Shown: piece after piece, positions 1-8,026 of the stretch
Position numbering within the stretch: position 1 is the first letter of the stretch
How the letters are laid out: each line of letters opens with the position of its first letter
Assembly (NCBI RefSeq): GCF_004134775.1
Contig: NZ_SDOZ01000002.1
Location: 62,001 to 126,000, forward strand
Source: Candidatus Borkfalkia ceftriaxoniphila
GTDB lineage: Bacteria; Bacillota; Clostridia; Christensenellales; Borkfalkiaceae
Length of the DNA: 64,000 nt
Reading direction: 5' to 3'
Program-made: the position numbers and the translations under genes
Notes under the pieces: generated by a model
Databases searched by the model: none
The model's input: the letters and a program-made list of their open reading frames with translations, nothing else
What the model was told of the DNA's origin: nothing

Positions 1-1151
1 TGTTCGCGGCACCCCGCCGCTACGTTGTCGATGACGGAAGTACACTCTTCGCTGACGAACATACCTACGATGCCGTCGTACATTTTGGAAAGCCTGCCTT
101 CCACGTCCGACAAAAACTTTTCGGAATAGACGTATTCGAGATATTTTATAGGCAGTTTCGCGTTATGATCTATCTTGTCCGCAATGTCGATGCCCGCGTT
201 TTGCAAAAGTTGGATAAAGTATTCGTCGATGGTCTTGGTTTTTACCTTTTCCAGTTCCAGAATGGTCGCCAGTTCGTCAATGAAATCGTTGAAAGAATCG
301 GAAGGCGTGATGACGAGCACGTCGCGCGGCCGCAGTTTCTCGTTGTTGTACATGAGATAACTGAGGCGGTGCAGCATGATCATCGTCTTGCCGCTTCCGG
401 CGCAGCCTTGCAAAATAAAGTTGTCGCGCTCGGGCTTGGTGATGATATCGTATTGCTTTTCCTGAATGGTTTCGATGATATCGGAAATTTCCGACTGCTC
501 TTTCCTCGTCTTTAAAATCTCTTTTAGGAATGGATCGAAAATGATCTCTTCGTCGCGCCCCGCGATCTCCTCTTTGGTCAGATAGTCCCGAAGGCTCAGA
601 TATTCGTTTTTGAAATCGACGAGTTTTCCGTTCGCGGTGCGAAGAGCCCGCCGCAAGATCAGTTTGTAGAAGTATTCGTTGATGGAAAAATTGATCTGGC
701 TCTTCTGATAATATTTTCGGGCGAGCGGCGCGCGCCAGTCCACGATCTCCAGATTGACGTCCCCGCGCTTGCCGATATAATAACTGTTGTAACCCTCCTG
801 ATCGTCATAGACGTCCATGCGGGCGAAATACGGCTCGGTGAAAAAGCCCTTGTAGCCTTCGATCTGTTCTTTCAGTTCGCGGATGTGCGCGTTGATGGCG
901 ATGATCTTTTGATAATTTTCAGCGGAAAAGTCCTGTTCGGCTTTGATCGCCTCCGCCTCGTCACGGTCGTTTTTGATCTTGATCTTCAAGGGATTGATAT
1001 AATCCGCTTTCAGCAAAGTCATGACCGCTCTGACGCGCGTGTCTTCATACTCCCGCTGTTTATCTTCGTCGAGAAGATCGAGATAAAACTGCTTGTCGGG
1101 CTGCTTTTGGCTCTTTATTAAGTTCTTCATTTCCGTAAAGGTAAGATCCAT
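1..1151 (-). CDS. helD: HelD-like superfamily 1 helicase (3' end cut by window edge)
   Basis: The open frame runs from an ATG at 1151 to the window edge without a stop, giving about 383 N-terminal residues. A charged helical N-terminus is followed by the YIGKRGD and IVDWRAPLA motifs, characteristic of HelD-type UvrD-like helicases, and then a Walker A motif GCAGSGKT near residue 265. HelD proteins bind RNA polymerase through an N-terminal coiled coil and release it from stalled complexes or DNA. The remaining ATPase motifs lie outside the window. The ATG is preceded by AGAGGAATTT, a good ribosome binding site. The gene stands alone downstream of the GrpB-GNAT gene, with its own probable promoter. 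It could be another UvrD-like helicase, but the WRAPLA segment favours HelD. Confidence 0.85.
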   Translation of the reverse strand, partial: MDLTFTEMKNLIKSQKQPDKQFYLDLLDEDKQREYEDTRVRAVMTLLKADYINPLKIKIKNDRDEAEAIKAEQDFSAENYQKIIAINAHIRELKEQIEGYKGFFTEPYFARMDVYDDQEGYNSYYIGKRGDVNLEIVDWRAPLARKYYQKSQINFSINEYFYKLILRRALRTANGKLVDFKNEYLSLRDYLTKEEIAGRDEEIIFDPFLKEILKTRKEQSEISDIIETIQEKQYDIITKPERDNFILQGCAGSGKTMIMLHRLSYLMYNNEKLRPRDVLVITPSDSFNDFIDELATILELEKVKTKTIDEYFIQLLQNAGIDIADKIDHNAKLPIKYLEYVYSEKFLSDVEGRLSKMYDGIVGMFVSEECTSVIDNVAAGCRE

Positions 1152-1187
1152 AAATTCCTCTAAACGCCGACCGCTCCATTGCTTGCC

Positions 1188-1208
1188 GTTATACTGTGTT
1201 AGTATAAC
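1188..1208 (-). promoter_or_regulatory. Inverted repeat overlapping a -10 element upstream of helD
   Basis: Perfect 8-bp arms (GTTATACT and AGTATAAC) are separated by five bases. Read on the minus strand, the repeat contains the hexamer TATACT, a likely -10 box about 50 bases upstream of the helD ATG. No strong -35 is visible. An arm covering the -10 box suggests an operator, but the repressor is unknown. Confidence 0.45.
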
Positions 1209-1351
1209 ACACATCGGGGTAAAAATAAATAGTTTTCGAAAATTATTCACCGTTTTTTTATGTATCGTGACTTTTGCTACACGGTTTATATAAAAAAACA
1301 GACACATCCGCTCTTTTTGTTTATCATTTCGGATGCGCCCGTTTCTCTATT

Positions 1352-2389
1352 TTATTCGCAAAAATGCTCTTTTATTCTCGCGTAAAGCAGGGAATCGTAC
1401 AAATTTCCTTTCTTGAATACGCTGCTTTTCAGCCGCCCTTCCAAAGCGAAACCGCTCTTTTCAAGCACGCGGCAGGACGCCTTGTTAAAGGCAAACGGAA
1501 CGGCGTGCAAGCGCACGATATCCGTTTCGGAAAACACCTCTTCGGCAAGCCTGTTCAACGCGCGCGGCATGATATTATGCCCCCAATAATTTTCGCTCAG
1601 CCAATATCCGATCTCCGCGTCGCGGCGCGAAACGTCCTGCCCGAACGTCGCAGAGAGGCAGCCGACGGGCTTTTCATCGACGACGATGATGCGCACAAAC
1701 TGCGATTTTCCCTCTTCCGCCTCGCAAAATTTCATAAAACCTTCCGCGTCGCGCAAGGTGTAGGGATTGGGAAACAGATCGCGCAGATTCGCGGCGATCG
1801 CGGGATTATCCGCGTGTTTGCAGAGTTCTTTCGCAAACGAAACGGAGGGTTTCGCGAGCGAAAATCCGAGTTCGGATTTACTCCAGGAAAGCGCGCGTTG
1901 TTCCAAAGCGCGCACGAACCGCTCTTTTCCGTCGCAGTATTTTTCGATATCCCGCGGAAATTTCCGCGCGAGCGTTTCTTTGAGTTCGCCGTAAGCGCGC
2001 CGTTCCTCCTCGTGCGTGCGCAGATAATTGCGGACGGCAAGATGGCGTCCGATATCCGCGCGGTTGCTTTCTTCGAAAATATGTACCTGATGCGTGCGCT
2101 CGTCGCCGCCTTTCCGAAAATATCGCCTGCCCGCAATGCCGAATTCGCCCATACACTCGTAGCCGAGCGCCTCGAATTCGGGATACAATGCGTCGATCTT
2201 TCCGATATCTTTCACGACGGGCATGATATCGACGATCGGTTTTGCCTGCAATCCTTCGACGGCGGTACTGCCGATATGGTGCACGGCGACGCATTCGCCG
2301 CCGAGTATTTCTTTTATTTTTTCGCTCTCTTTGCGGAATTCATCCGCCCAACGCGCGTCGTAAGCGACGACGCGGACTTGCTGTGGCAT
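1352..2389 (-). CDS. GrpB/UPF0157 nucleotidyltransferase-fold domain fused to GNAT acetyltransferase
   Basis: The 345-residue product has two domains. Residues 1-170 match the GrpB (UPF0157) family, with HIGSTAV and KPIVDIMPVV, a nucleotidyltransferase-like fold of unclear substrate. Residues 175-345 are a GNAT acyltransferase of the RimJ type, with VGCLSATF, EIGYWLSENYWG and a C-terminal NKASCRVLEKSGF acetyl-CoA-binding segment. Each domain normally occurs as a separate protein of about 170 residues, so this is a genuine fusion and there is no internal stop. The start is preceded by GGGAGG about 11 bases upstream. The gene lies just after the guaA2 terminator and is probably transcribed alone. 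The acetyl acceptor cannot be named. Confidence 0.8.
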   Translation of the reverse strand: MPQQVRVVAYDARWADEFRKESEKIKEILGGECVAVHHIGSTAVEGLQAKPIVDIMPVVKDIGKIDALYPEFEALGYECMGEFGIAGRRYFRKGGDERTHQVHIFEESNRADIGRHLAVRNYLRTHEEERRAYGELKETLARKFPRDIEKYCDGKERFVRALEQRALSWSKSELGFSLAKPSVSFAKELCKHADNPAIAANLRDLFPNPYTLRDAEGFMKFCEAEEGKSQFVRIIVVDEKPVGCLSATFGQDVSRRDAEIGYWLSENYWGHNIMPRALNRLAEEVFSETDIVRLHAVPFAFNKASCRVLEKSGFALEGRLKSSVFKKGNLYDSLLYARIKEHFCE

Positions 2390-2409
2390 GAAAATTTTCC
2401 TCCCAAACT

Positions 2410-2435
2410 AAAAACCGCCGCAAATTTTGCGGCGG
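2410..2435 (-). terminator. Rho-independent terminator after guaA2
   Basis: A GC-rich stem (CCGCCGCAAA paired with TTTGCGGCGG) is followed on the minus strand by five T residues, 13 bases past the guaA2 stop codon. Confidence 0.85.
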
Positions 2436-2447
2436 TCCGATATTCTT

Positions 2448-3746
2448 TTATTCCCATTCGATGGTCGCCGTAGGCTTGGGCGAAAGATCAAAACAGACGC
2501 GGTTGATCCCCTTTACTTCCGAAAGAATGCGGTCGGTGATCTTACGCAGGATTGCGAACGGGATTTCGGGCACTTCGGCGGTCATCGCGTCTACCGTATT
2601 GACCGCGCGGATGATCACGGGCCAATCGTAGCAGCGCGCGTTGTCGCGCACGCCAACCGACTTGAAATCGGGAACGACGGTGAAATATTGCCAGACTTTT
2701 CCTTCCAGACCGTTCGCGGCGAATTCTTCGCGCAAGATCGCATCCGATTCGCGCAGCGCCTCCAAACGGTCGCGGGTGATCGCGCCCAGACAGCGAACGC
2801 CCAACCCGGGGCCGGGAAACGGCTGACGGTAGACCATCGCGTCGGGCAGGCCGAGCGCCACGCCGCAGGCGCGCACTTCGTCCTTGAAGAGCATTTTCAA
2901 AGGCTCTACCAATGCAAATTGTAAATCTTCGGGAAGCCCGCCCACATTGTGGTGGCTCTTGACCATTTTCGCGGTCTTCGTACCGCTCTCTACGATATCG
3001 GGATAGATGGTGCCCTGCGCCAGAAATTCAATGCCGTCGAGTTTGCGCGCCTCTTCCTCGAACACGCGGATGAACTCCGCGCCGATGATCTTGCGCTTCT
3101 GTTCGGGATCCGCAACGCCCGCCAATTTATTTAAAAAGCGGTCGGTAGCATCCACGTAAACGAGATTGGCTTTCATCTCGTCCTTGAACACCTTGACGAC
3201 CTGTTCGGGTTCGCCCTTTCTCAAAAGCCCGTGGTTGACGTGCACGCAGGTCAACTGTTCGCCCACCGCCTTTAAAAGGAGCGCCGCGACGACCGACGAA
3301 TCCACGCCGCCCGACAAGGCGAGCAAAACCTTTTTATCCCCGATCCGACGGCGCATCAATTCCACCTGGTCGGCGATGAAATTTTCCATATTCCAGTTTG
3401 CGGCGGCTTTGCAGGTGTCGAACACGAACGAACGGAGCGCCTCGGCGATCTCTTGATCGCTTTCGGGCATTTTGTTCATTCTTCCGTTTTCCGCGTAATC
3501 GAAAGTGTAGACGGGCAGTCCGCTCTTTTTCACTTCTTCGCTCAAAGCGATCTTTTTACCGTCTACGACGTCGTTCGGGCCGCCGTTGGCGACGACGCCG
3601 CGCACGTTGGGCATCGCGTTGAGTTCGTCAGCCGTTACGTCGAAATTGCAGATCTCGCTGTAAACGCCGAGCGAGCGGATCGCGCGCGCAACGTCCGTGT
3701 TGCGCGTGCTGCCCATATCCAATACTACGATCATGTCCTGTTTCAT
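2448..3746 (-). CDS. GMP synthase paralogue with degenerate glutamine amidotransferase domain
   Basis: The product is 432 residues against about 510 for normal GuaA. The ATP-pyrophosphatase domain is intact, with the P-loop SGGVDSS near residue 145, [11 protein letters not shown], and the GMP-synthase signatures [11 protein letters not shown] and [12 protein letters not shown]. The C-terminal dimerization domain ends in TATIEWE. The first 110 residues are a remnant of the class I amidotransferase. The start of the fold survives, but the nucleophile segment GICYG is replaced by TFDYA, and roughly 75 residues carrying the catalytic His-Glu pair are gone. It should therefore use free ammonia or an ammonia-donating partner. 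A complete GuaA is encoded at 20294-21826. The gene sits 9 bases after the F420-ligase-like gene, with a GAGGAAA ribosome binding site in the gap. XMP amination is likely; a different substrate is possible. Confidence 0.88.
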   Translation of the reverse strand: MKQDMIVVLDMGSTRNTDVARAIRSLGVYSEICNFDVTADELNAMPNVRGVVANGGPNDVVDGKKIALSEEVKKSGLPVYTFDYAENGRMNKMPESDQEIAEALRSFVFDTCKAAANWNMENFIADQVELMRRRIGDKKVLLALSGGVDSSVVAALLLKAVGEQLTCVHVNHGLLRKGEPEQVVKVFKDEMKANLVYVDATDRFLNKLAGVADPEQKRKIIGAEFIRVFEEEARKLDGIEFLAQGTIYPDIVESGTKTAKMVKSHHNVGGLPEDLQFALVEPLKMLFKDEVRACGVALGLPDAMVYRQPFPGPGLGVRCLGAITRDRLEALRESDAILREEFAANGLEGKVWQYFTVVPDFKSVGVRDNARCYDWPVIIRAVNTVDAMTAEVPEIPFAILRKITDRILSEVKGINRVCFDLSPKPTATIEWE

Positions 3747-3755
3747 TTTGTTTCC

Positions 3756-4946
3756 TCAGTCGGTAAAATTATCGAAATAGCCCTGGATTAGAATAATAGG
3801 CGTGCCCTTATCCCCCGAACCGCTCGTCAGATCGCACAGCGAGCCTATGAGGTCGGTCAGCCTTCGCGGCGTGGTTCCCTGCGACGCCATATTTCCCACG
3901 AGATTATCTTCCTTTTCGCGGATCCTCTCGGAAATAGCGTCTTTGAGCGCCTCGCCCGAAAGATCTTTGAAATCGTTGTCGGCAAGGTATTTGAGTTTGA
4001 TCTCGTTGGGCGTTCCTTCCAGTCCGTCGGTATTCGCCACCGAAACGCAAGGGTCGGCAAGTTCCCAAATCTTTCCCACGGGATCTTTGAACGCGCCGTC
4101 ACCGTACACCATCACTTCGACGTGCTTGCCTGTACGGTTCAGAACGCTCTTTTGGATCTCGTACACGAGATCGGTGCAATCGCGCGGGAACAGTTTGATC
4201 TTGTCCTCGGTGGACTTGTTGGAGCCCAAAAGCCCGAAACGCTCGTTGCAGCCGCTGCCGTTCACGGGCGCGTTTAAAATATCGTCCATGCCGCACACGA
4301 CGTTTGCGCCCGCCGCTTTGAGGATACGCTTTGTCCTCGCGCGGGTATGAATGTCGCAGGTAAGCACGTTTTTCGTATATTGCAGGACCGCGCGGGGATT
4401 GTTGGCGAAGATCACTTCCACCTCGGCGCCCGCTTCGCGGATCAGATCGCTGTAATAGGCGACGTAATCGATGCCCGTAAAGGGATGCTTGTTTTCACCG
4501 AACAGCGTCCTGTATTTTTCCAGAGTCAGAACGTCGCTGTACGGGTTGACGCCCGCATTGTCGAGTTGATCCCAGGTCACGAGTTCGTTGCCCACTTCGT
4601 CGCTGGGATAACTGAGCATGAGAACGATCTTCTTTGCGCCCTTTGCGATGCCTTTCAGACAAATCGCAAAACGGTTGCGGGAAAGAATGGGGAAAATAAC
4701 GCCGATCGTACCGCCGCCCAGTTTCGAACGCACGTCCGCGGCGATATCCTCCGTAGAGGCGTAATTGCCCTGCGCGCGCGCCACGACGGATTCGGTGACA
4801 GAGATCACGTCCCTGTCGCGGAGGGAAAAGCCTTCGCTTTCGGCAGCCTCCAAAACGCTGTCAACCACGATCTTTGCAAGATCGTCCCCTTCCCTTATGA
4901 TGGGGCAACGGATTCCGCGCGAAACCGTTCCTACTTTACGTTCCAT
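3756..4946 (-). CDS. Coenzyme F420-0:gamma-glutamyl ligase family protein (CofE-like)
   Basis: The 396-residue product resembles the F420-0:L-glutamate ligase family, with a VITESVVARAQG-like segment near residue 55, FPILSRNRF near 90 and GDGAFKDPVG near 280. CofE adds glutamate to coenzyme F420 in archaea and actinobacteria. No F420 synthesis gene is visible here, and Clostridia homologues without F420 are common, so the real substrate is unknown. The annotated start is the ATG at 4946, which has GAGGAG eight bases upstream; a TTG two codons earlier is less likely. It is the first gene of a two-gene unit with the degenerate guaA paralogue, behind a sigma-A-type promoter. That pairing suggests a joint role in amide-bond or nucleotide chemistry, which is inference. 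Confidence 0.75.
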   Translation of the reverse strand: MERKVGTVSRGIRCPIIREGDDLAKIVVDSVLEAAESEGFSLRDRDVISVTESVVARAQGNYASTEDIAADVRSKLGGGTIGVIFPILSRNRFAICLKGIAKGAKKIVLMLSYPSDEVGNELVTWDQLDNAGVNPYSDVLTLEKYRTLFGENKHPFTGIDYVAYYSDLIREAGAEVEVIFANNPRAVLQYTKNVLTCDIHTRARTKRILKAAGANVVCGMDDILNAPVNGSGCNERFGLLGSNKSTEDKIKLFPRDCTDLVYEIQKSVLNRTGKHVEVMVYGDGAFKDPVGKIWELADPCVSVANTDGLEGTPNEIKLKYLADNDFKDLSGEALKDAISERIREKEDNLVGNMASQGTTPRRLTDLIGSLCDLTSGSGDKGTPIILIQGYFDNFTD

Positions 4947-5031
4947 AATCAACTCTCCTCATAGAATATCTGTGGGTATGTAAGCCGCTGCCCGCAGGAT
5001 ACGGGCGCAAACCGATAAAAATCCGTTTATT

Positions 5032-5061
5032 ATTATATCACAATCTTTGCCCCTTTGTAAA
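5032..5061 (-). promoter_or_regulatory. Promoter of the CofE-like/guaA2 unit
   Basis: On the minus strand, TTTACA (5056-5061) and TATAAT (5032-5037) are separated by 18 bases, a good housekeeping sigma match. It lies about 85 bases upstream of the CofE-like start. Confidence 0.7.
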
Positions 5062-5099
5062 ATGCTCGACGCGGATTTCTCGATTTTTTTTGCGGAAAA

Positions 5100-5127
5100 C
5101 AGAGAGCGGACGGCAATGCCGTCCGCT
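5100..5127 (-). terminator. Terminator after thiI
   Basis: A perfect palindromic stem (arms AGCGGACGGCA and TGCCGTCCGCT) starts just after the thiI stop codon. The T-rich tract after it is interrupted (TCTCTGTTTTCC), so termination may be partial. Confidence 0.7.
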
Positions 5128-5132
5128 TACGA

Positions 5133-6287
5133 TCAAAGACGAATGATTTCCAGCGTCGAAAGCGCCTCTTCGATGAGCGCTTCCACGCCGAGTTTGTTTT
5201 CCTGCGCTTCGACCTGTTCCGATTTGGGGCGAATGAGCGGGTGTTTGGGAAGAAAGACCGTGCAGCAGTCCTCATACGGCAGAATGGACGTTTCAAACGC
5301 GCCCATCGCCTTGGAACGATCGACGATCTCCGTCTTGTCGAATCCGACGAGCGGGCGCAGTACGGGCATATCCTTTACGACCGCGTTGGAAGAAGTCATG
5401 CCCTCGATCGTCTGGCTCGCGACCTGTCCCAGGCTTTCGCCCGTAATGAGGCACTGCGCGCCGATCTGTTTCGCAAGCCGTTCGGCAATGCGCATCATAA
5501 AGCGTCGCACGAGCGTGATCATCATATCTTCGGGACAATGTTTGTGTATCTCTTCCTGAATATGCGTGACGCTCACCGTATACAGCGTGACGCCTGCGGC
5601 GTAGCGCCCGAGGATGCGCGTCAACTCCACCACTTTTTCTTTCGCCTGCAAGTTGGTATAGGGATAACTGTGAAAATGCAGACAATCCACGTTCATGCCG
5701 CGTTTGGCGATCATGTACCCCGCCACGGGACTGTCGATGCCGCCCGAAATGAGCAAAAGTCCGCGTCCCGCCGTACCTACGGGCATGCCGCCCGCGCCCT
5801 TTTGAAGATCGCTGAACACGAGCGCCGTTCCGTTTTCTCTGACGTCGATATGAACGGTCTTTTCGGGCGCGTGCACGTCCACTTCCAAAGATGGAACGGC
5901 TTCCAGTATCTTGCCGCCGATATGCGCGTTTAATTGCATGGAATTGAGAGGAAATCTTTTATCCGCGCGGTTACTCTCCACCTTGAAGGTGCCGTTTTTG
6001 GGCGCGACGAAGAGAGCCGCCTCTTCGATGGCGGAAAGTTCCGCGGGCACTTTATAGGCGACGCTGATCGAATGTACGCCGAACACGCATTGCAGGCGTT
6101 CGAGTATGCGCCCGATATCCTGCGCGTCAAAATTTTCGACGACGTAACGGCCGCTCGGTTTCCTGATCTCGTGACGGATGCCCGAAAGCGACTTTTCGAG
6201 GTTGTTCATGAACACCTTTTCGAAATAGCCGCGGTTTTTTCCTTTTAAGTATATCTCGCAGTAGCGGATGATGATGACTTTATCCAT
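5133..6287 (-). CDS. thiI: tRNA 4-thiouridine synthase ThiI (short form, no rhodanese domain)
   Basis: The 384-residue enzyme activates U8 of tRNA with ATP and receives persulfide sulfur to make 4-thiouridine; the family can also supply sulfur for thiamine thiazole. An N-terminal ferredoxin-like region and THUMP domain (about residues 60-165) precede a PP-loop domain with LLISGGIDSPVAG near residue 175 and the ITGESLGQVASQT segment. There is no C-terminal rhodanese domain, as in most Gram-positive ThiI proteins, so persulfide would come directly from the adjacent cysteine desulfurase. The cysteine pair in YEDCCTVF near residue 340 is the likely sulfur-handling site. It starts three bases after the desulfurase stop and ends the long argD-led transcription unit. 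Confidence 0.95.
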   Translation of the reverse strand: MDKVIIIRYCEIYLKGKNRGYFEKVFMNNLEKSLSGIRHEIRKPSGRYVVENFDAQDIGRILERLQCVFGVHSISVAYKVPAELSAIEEAALFVAPKNGTFKVESNRADKRFPLNSMQLNAHIGGKILEAVPSLEVDVHAPEKTVHIDVRENGTALVFSDLQKGAGGMPVGTAGRGLLLISGGIDSPVAGYMIAKRGMNVDCLHFHSYPYTNLQAKEKVVELTRILGRYAAGVTLYTVSVTHIQEEIHKHCPEDMMITLVRRFMMRIAERLAKQIGAQCLITGESLGQVASQTIEGMTSSNAVVKDMPVLRPLVGFDKTEIVDRSKAMGAFETSILPYEDCCTVFLPKHPLIRPKSEQVEAQENKLGVEALIEEALSTLEIIRL

Positions 6288-6290
6288 TAT

Positions 6291-7412
6291 TTATCTCGTC
6301 TTTTCGTATAATTCACGCGCACAGCCGTTGATGATCTCCGCCGCGCGCTCTGTTTCTTCCATCGTCGTTTCCGCGCTGAAAGAAATGCGTAAGATCCCGT
6401 CCGCCGTCGGCTCGTCCGCGCCCGTCGCAAGGATTACGCGGCTGAAACGCGTTTTGGAGGAACACGCCGAACCCGTCCCGACTACGACGCCCTTATCGTC
6501 GAGCATGTGCAGCAATACTTCGCCGCGCAGCCCCCGCGCCGACGCGCTGACGATATACGGCGAACAGTTTCCCGTGGATATAATTTTAAAAATCTGCTTG
6601 TCCAGACTGTTTTTTACACAGGAGGAAAGTTCTTCGGCATGCCTGTAATTTTCTTGCAAACGCGCGTATTTCGCGGCGGCCGCCAAAGCGAACTGCGCGA
6701 TGCCGAAGGTATTTTCCGTGCCGCTTCGCAGCCCCTTTTCCTGCCCCCCACCGAAAATATAAGGATGCAGCACGCACTTCTTTTTGCGTATCAGCGCGGC
6801 GATGCCGCGCACGCCGCCGATCTTGTGCGCGCTCACGGAATACAGATCGATATTTTCGCCCAAACGGTACAAAAGTTTGCCGAACGCCTGCACGCCGTCG
6901 CTGTGAAAGACCGCAGCGGCGTTGATCTCTTTGACCGCACGCGAAATCTCGTCGATATCGTTGACCGCGCCCGTTTCGTTATTGACGTGAATGACCGAAA
7001 CCAGCGAAGTTTTGCGGTCGACTTTTTTCAGAAGATCGTTTACGTCCACGCTGCCGTTCCCGTTGAGGCGCGCGCGGCGCACTTCGATCCCCCGCCGCGC
7101 AAGTTCCGCCGCGGCGGCAAATACGGCGGCATGCTCGCCCTCGGTTATGACGACGTTGCCGCGCCGTCCCGCGGAAAAAAGCGCCTGATTATCCGACTCC
7201 GAACCGCAGGAGGTAAAGACGAGTTCGTGCGTTTCGCTCCGCGCTACGTGCGAAAGCAAAGACGCGCGCGCCTTGTCCATCTCTTTATGAATTTCAAACC
7301 CTTCGCGGACCATTGACGAAGGGTTGAAAAAATCTTCTTTTAAATAGCGCATTGCCGATTCCGCCGCCCCGATATCGGGGCGCGCGGTCGCGGCGTTATC
7401 CAGATAGATCAT
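6291..7412 (-). CDS. Cysteine desulfurase (NifS/IscS family) partner of ThiI
   Basis: This PLP enzyme of 373 residues converts cysteine to alanine and transfers sulfur as a persulfide. The start at 7412 (MIYLDNAAT) gives the standard family N-terminus and overlaps the preceding stop as ATGA; an upstream ATG at 7484 would add 24 unrelated residues inside the preceding gene. Visible features are the PLP lysine in VSAHKIGG, the substrate-binding ENTFGIAQ segment and the mobile-loop cysteine in GTGSACSSK. Placement directly before thiI matches the NifZ-ThiI pair of B. subtilis, in which the desulfurase is dedicated to tRNA thiolation. Confidence 0.93.
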   Translation of the reverse strand: MIYLDNAATARPDIGAAESAMRYLKEDFFNPSSMVREGFEIHKEMDKARASLLSHVARSETHELVFTSCGSESDNQALFSAGRRGNVVITEGEHAAVFAAAAELARRGIEVRRARLNGNGSVDVNDLLKKVDRKTSLVSVIHVNNETGAVNDIDEISRAVKEINAAAVFHSDGVQAFGKLLYRLGENIDLYSVSAHKIGGVRGIAALIRKKKCVLHPYIFGGGQEKGLRSGTENTFGIAQFALAAAAKYARLQENYRHAEELSSCVKNSLDKQIFKIISTGNCSPYIVSASARGLRGEVLLHMLDDKGVVVGTGSACSSKTRFSRVILATGADEPTADGILRISFSAETTMEETERAAEIINGCARELYEKTR

Positions 7413-8011
7413 TTGTTGAATTCCGTTTCCAATATATTTTTCCGCATATAGCGCACGATCTGCGTGATCAGTTGGATGCGGCACTCCAGAATCAGAAGCC
7501 GTTTGCCCGCGTCCGTCTGCGTCTGAAAATAGAAAAATTCCTTATCCTCTTCGGCGACGTTGTTGGGCGTCAAGATCACTTCCTTGATATCGGGCGTAAA
7601 TTTCAGTTTTTTGTAGGATTCGCTGCCTACCCTTCCGATCTTGATGATGCGGTCGCCCGAAAGGCGGTATTGCAGTTTGCGCTTGCGGTTATGAATGACC
7701 TTGCAAATGCGCAGTTCGCCCGAAACGAAGGTATAATCGTAACTCAGATAAAAGGCGTGGCGCTTCATCGAAAAGAATATGCCCGCGGCGATAAACAGCA
7801 CGGTAAAGACGATCCAGATCACGAGATTGACGATGATCGCCATGGTAAAATCTTTTCCGTCATCCTGCGTGGGCGAAAACATGACGTTGAGAAAGCATAA
7901 AACAGCCGAAACAAACGCCAAAACCATAAACACCGTAAACAAAGTATATTTGTTTTTGGCGCTCTTTTCGTTATGCGTGCTTACGCTCTCTTCATAAAAA
8001 ACTTCTTGCAT
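7409..8011 (-). CDS. Hypothetical two-helix membrane protein
   Basis: The 200-residue product has two hydrophobic segments, at about residues 22-45 and 58-80, and then a soluble basic/acidic domain rich in beta-type sequence (SGELRICKVIHNRKRKLQYRL and onward) that ends near a conserved-looking ILECRIQLITQIVRYM helix. I do not recognise the family. The layout of two helices followed by a cytoplasmic beta domain resembles bacterial PH-like membrane proteins, which is only inference. It is 15 bases downstream of carB-dapF and overlaps the desulfurase start by four bases, so it is cotranscribed. GGAG sits seven bases before the ATG. Confidence 0.75.
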   Translation of the reverse strand: MQEVFYEESVSTHNEKSAKNKYTLFTVFMVLAFVSAVLCFLNVMFSPTQDDGKDFTMAIIVNLVIWIVFTVLFIAAGIFFSMKRHAFYLSYDYTFVSGELRICKVIHNRKRKLQYRLSGDRIIKIGRVGSESYKKLKFTPDIKEVILTPNNVAEEDKEFFYFQTQTDAGKRLLILECRIQLITQIVRYMRKNILETEFNK

Positions 8012-8026
8012 GATATACTCCGCTCA

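Noticed and set aside
1274..2473. A long plus-strand open frame opposite the GrpB-GNAT gene.
   Set aside because: It is a mirror of the minus-strand gene: no ribosome binding site, Arg/Phe/His-rich composition and no family resemblance.
2448..3746. Reading guaA2 as a pseudogene or a sequencing frameshift of guaA.
   Set aside because: The frame is open from a proper ribosome binding site to the conserved TIEWE end, the catalytic core is intact, and the missing part is a clean internal loss in frame.
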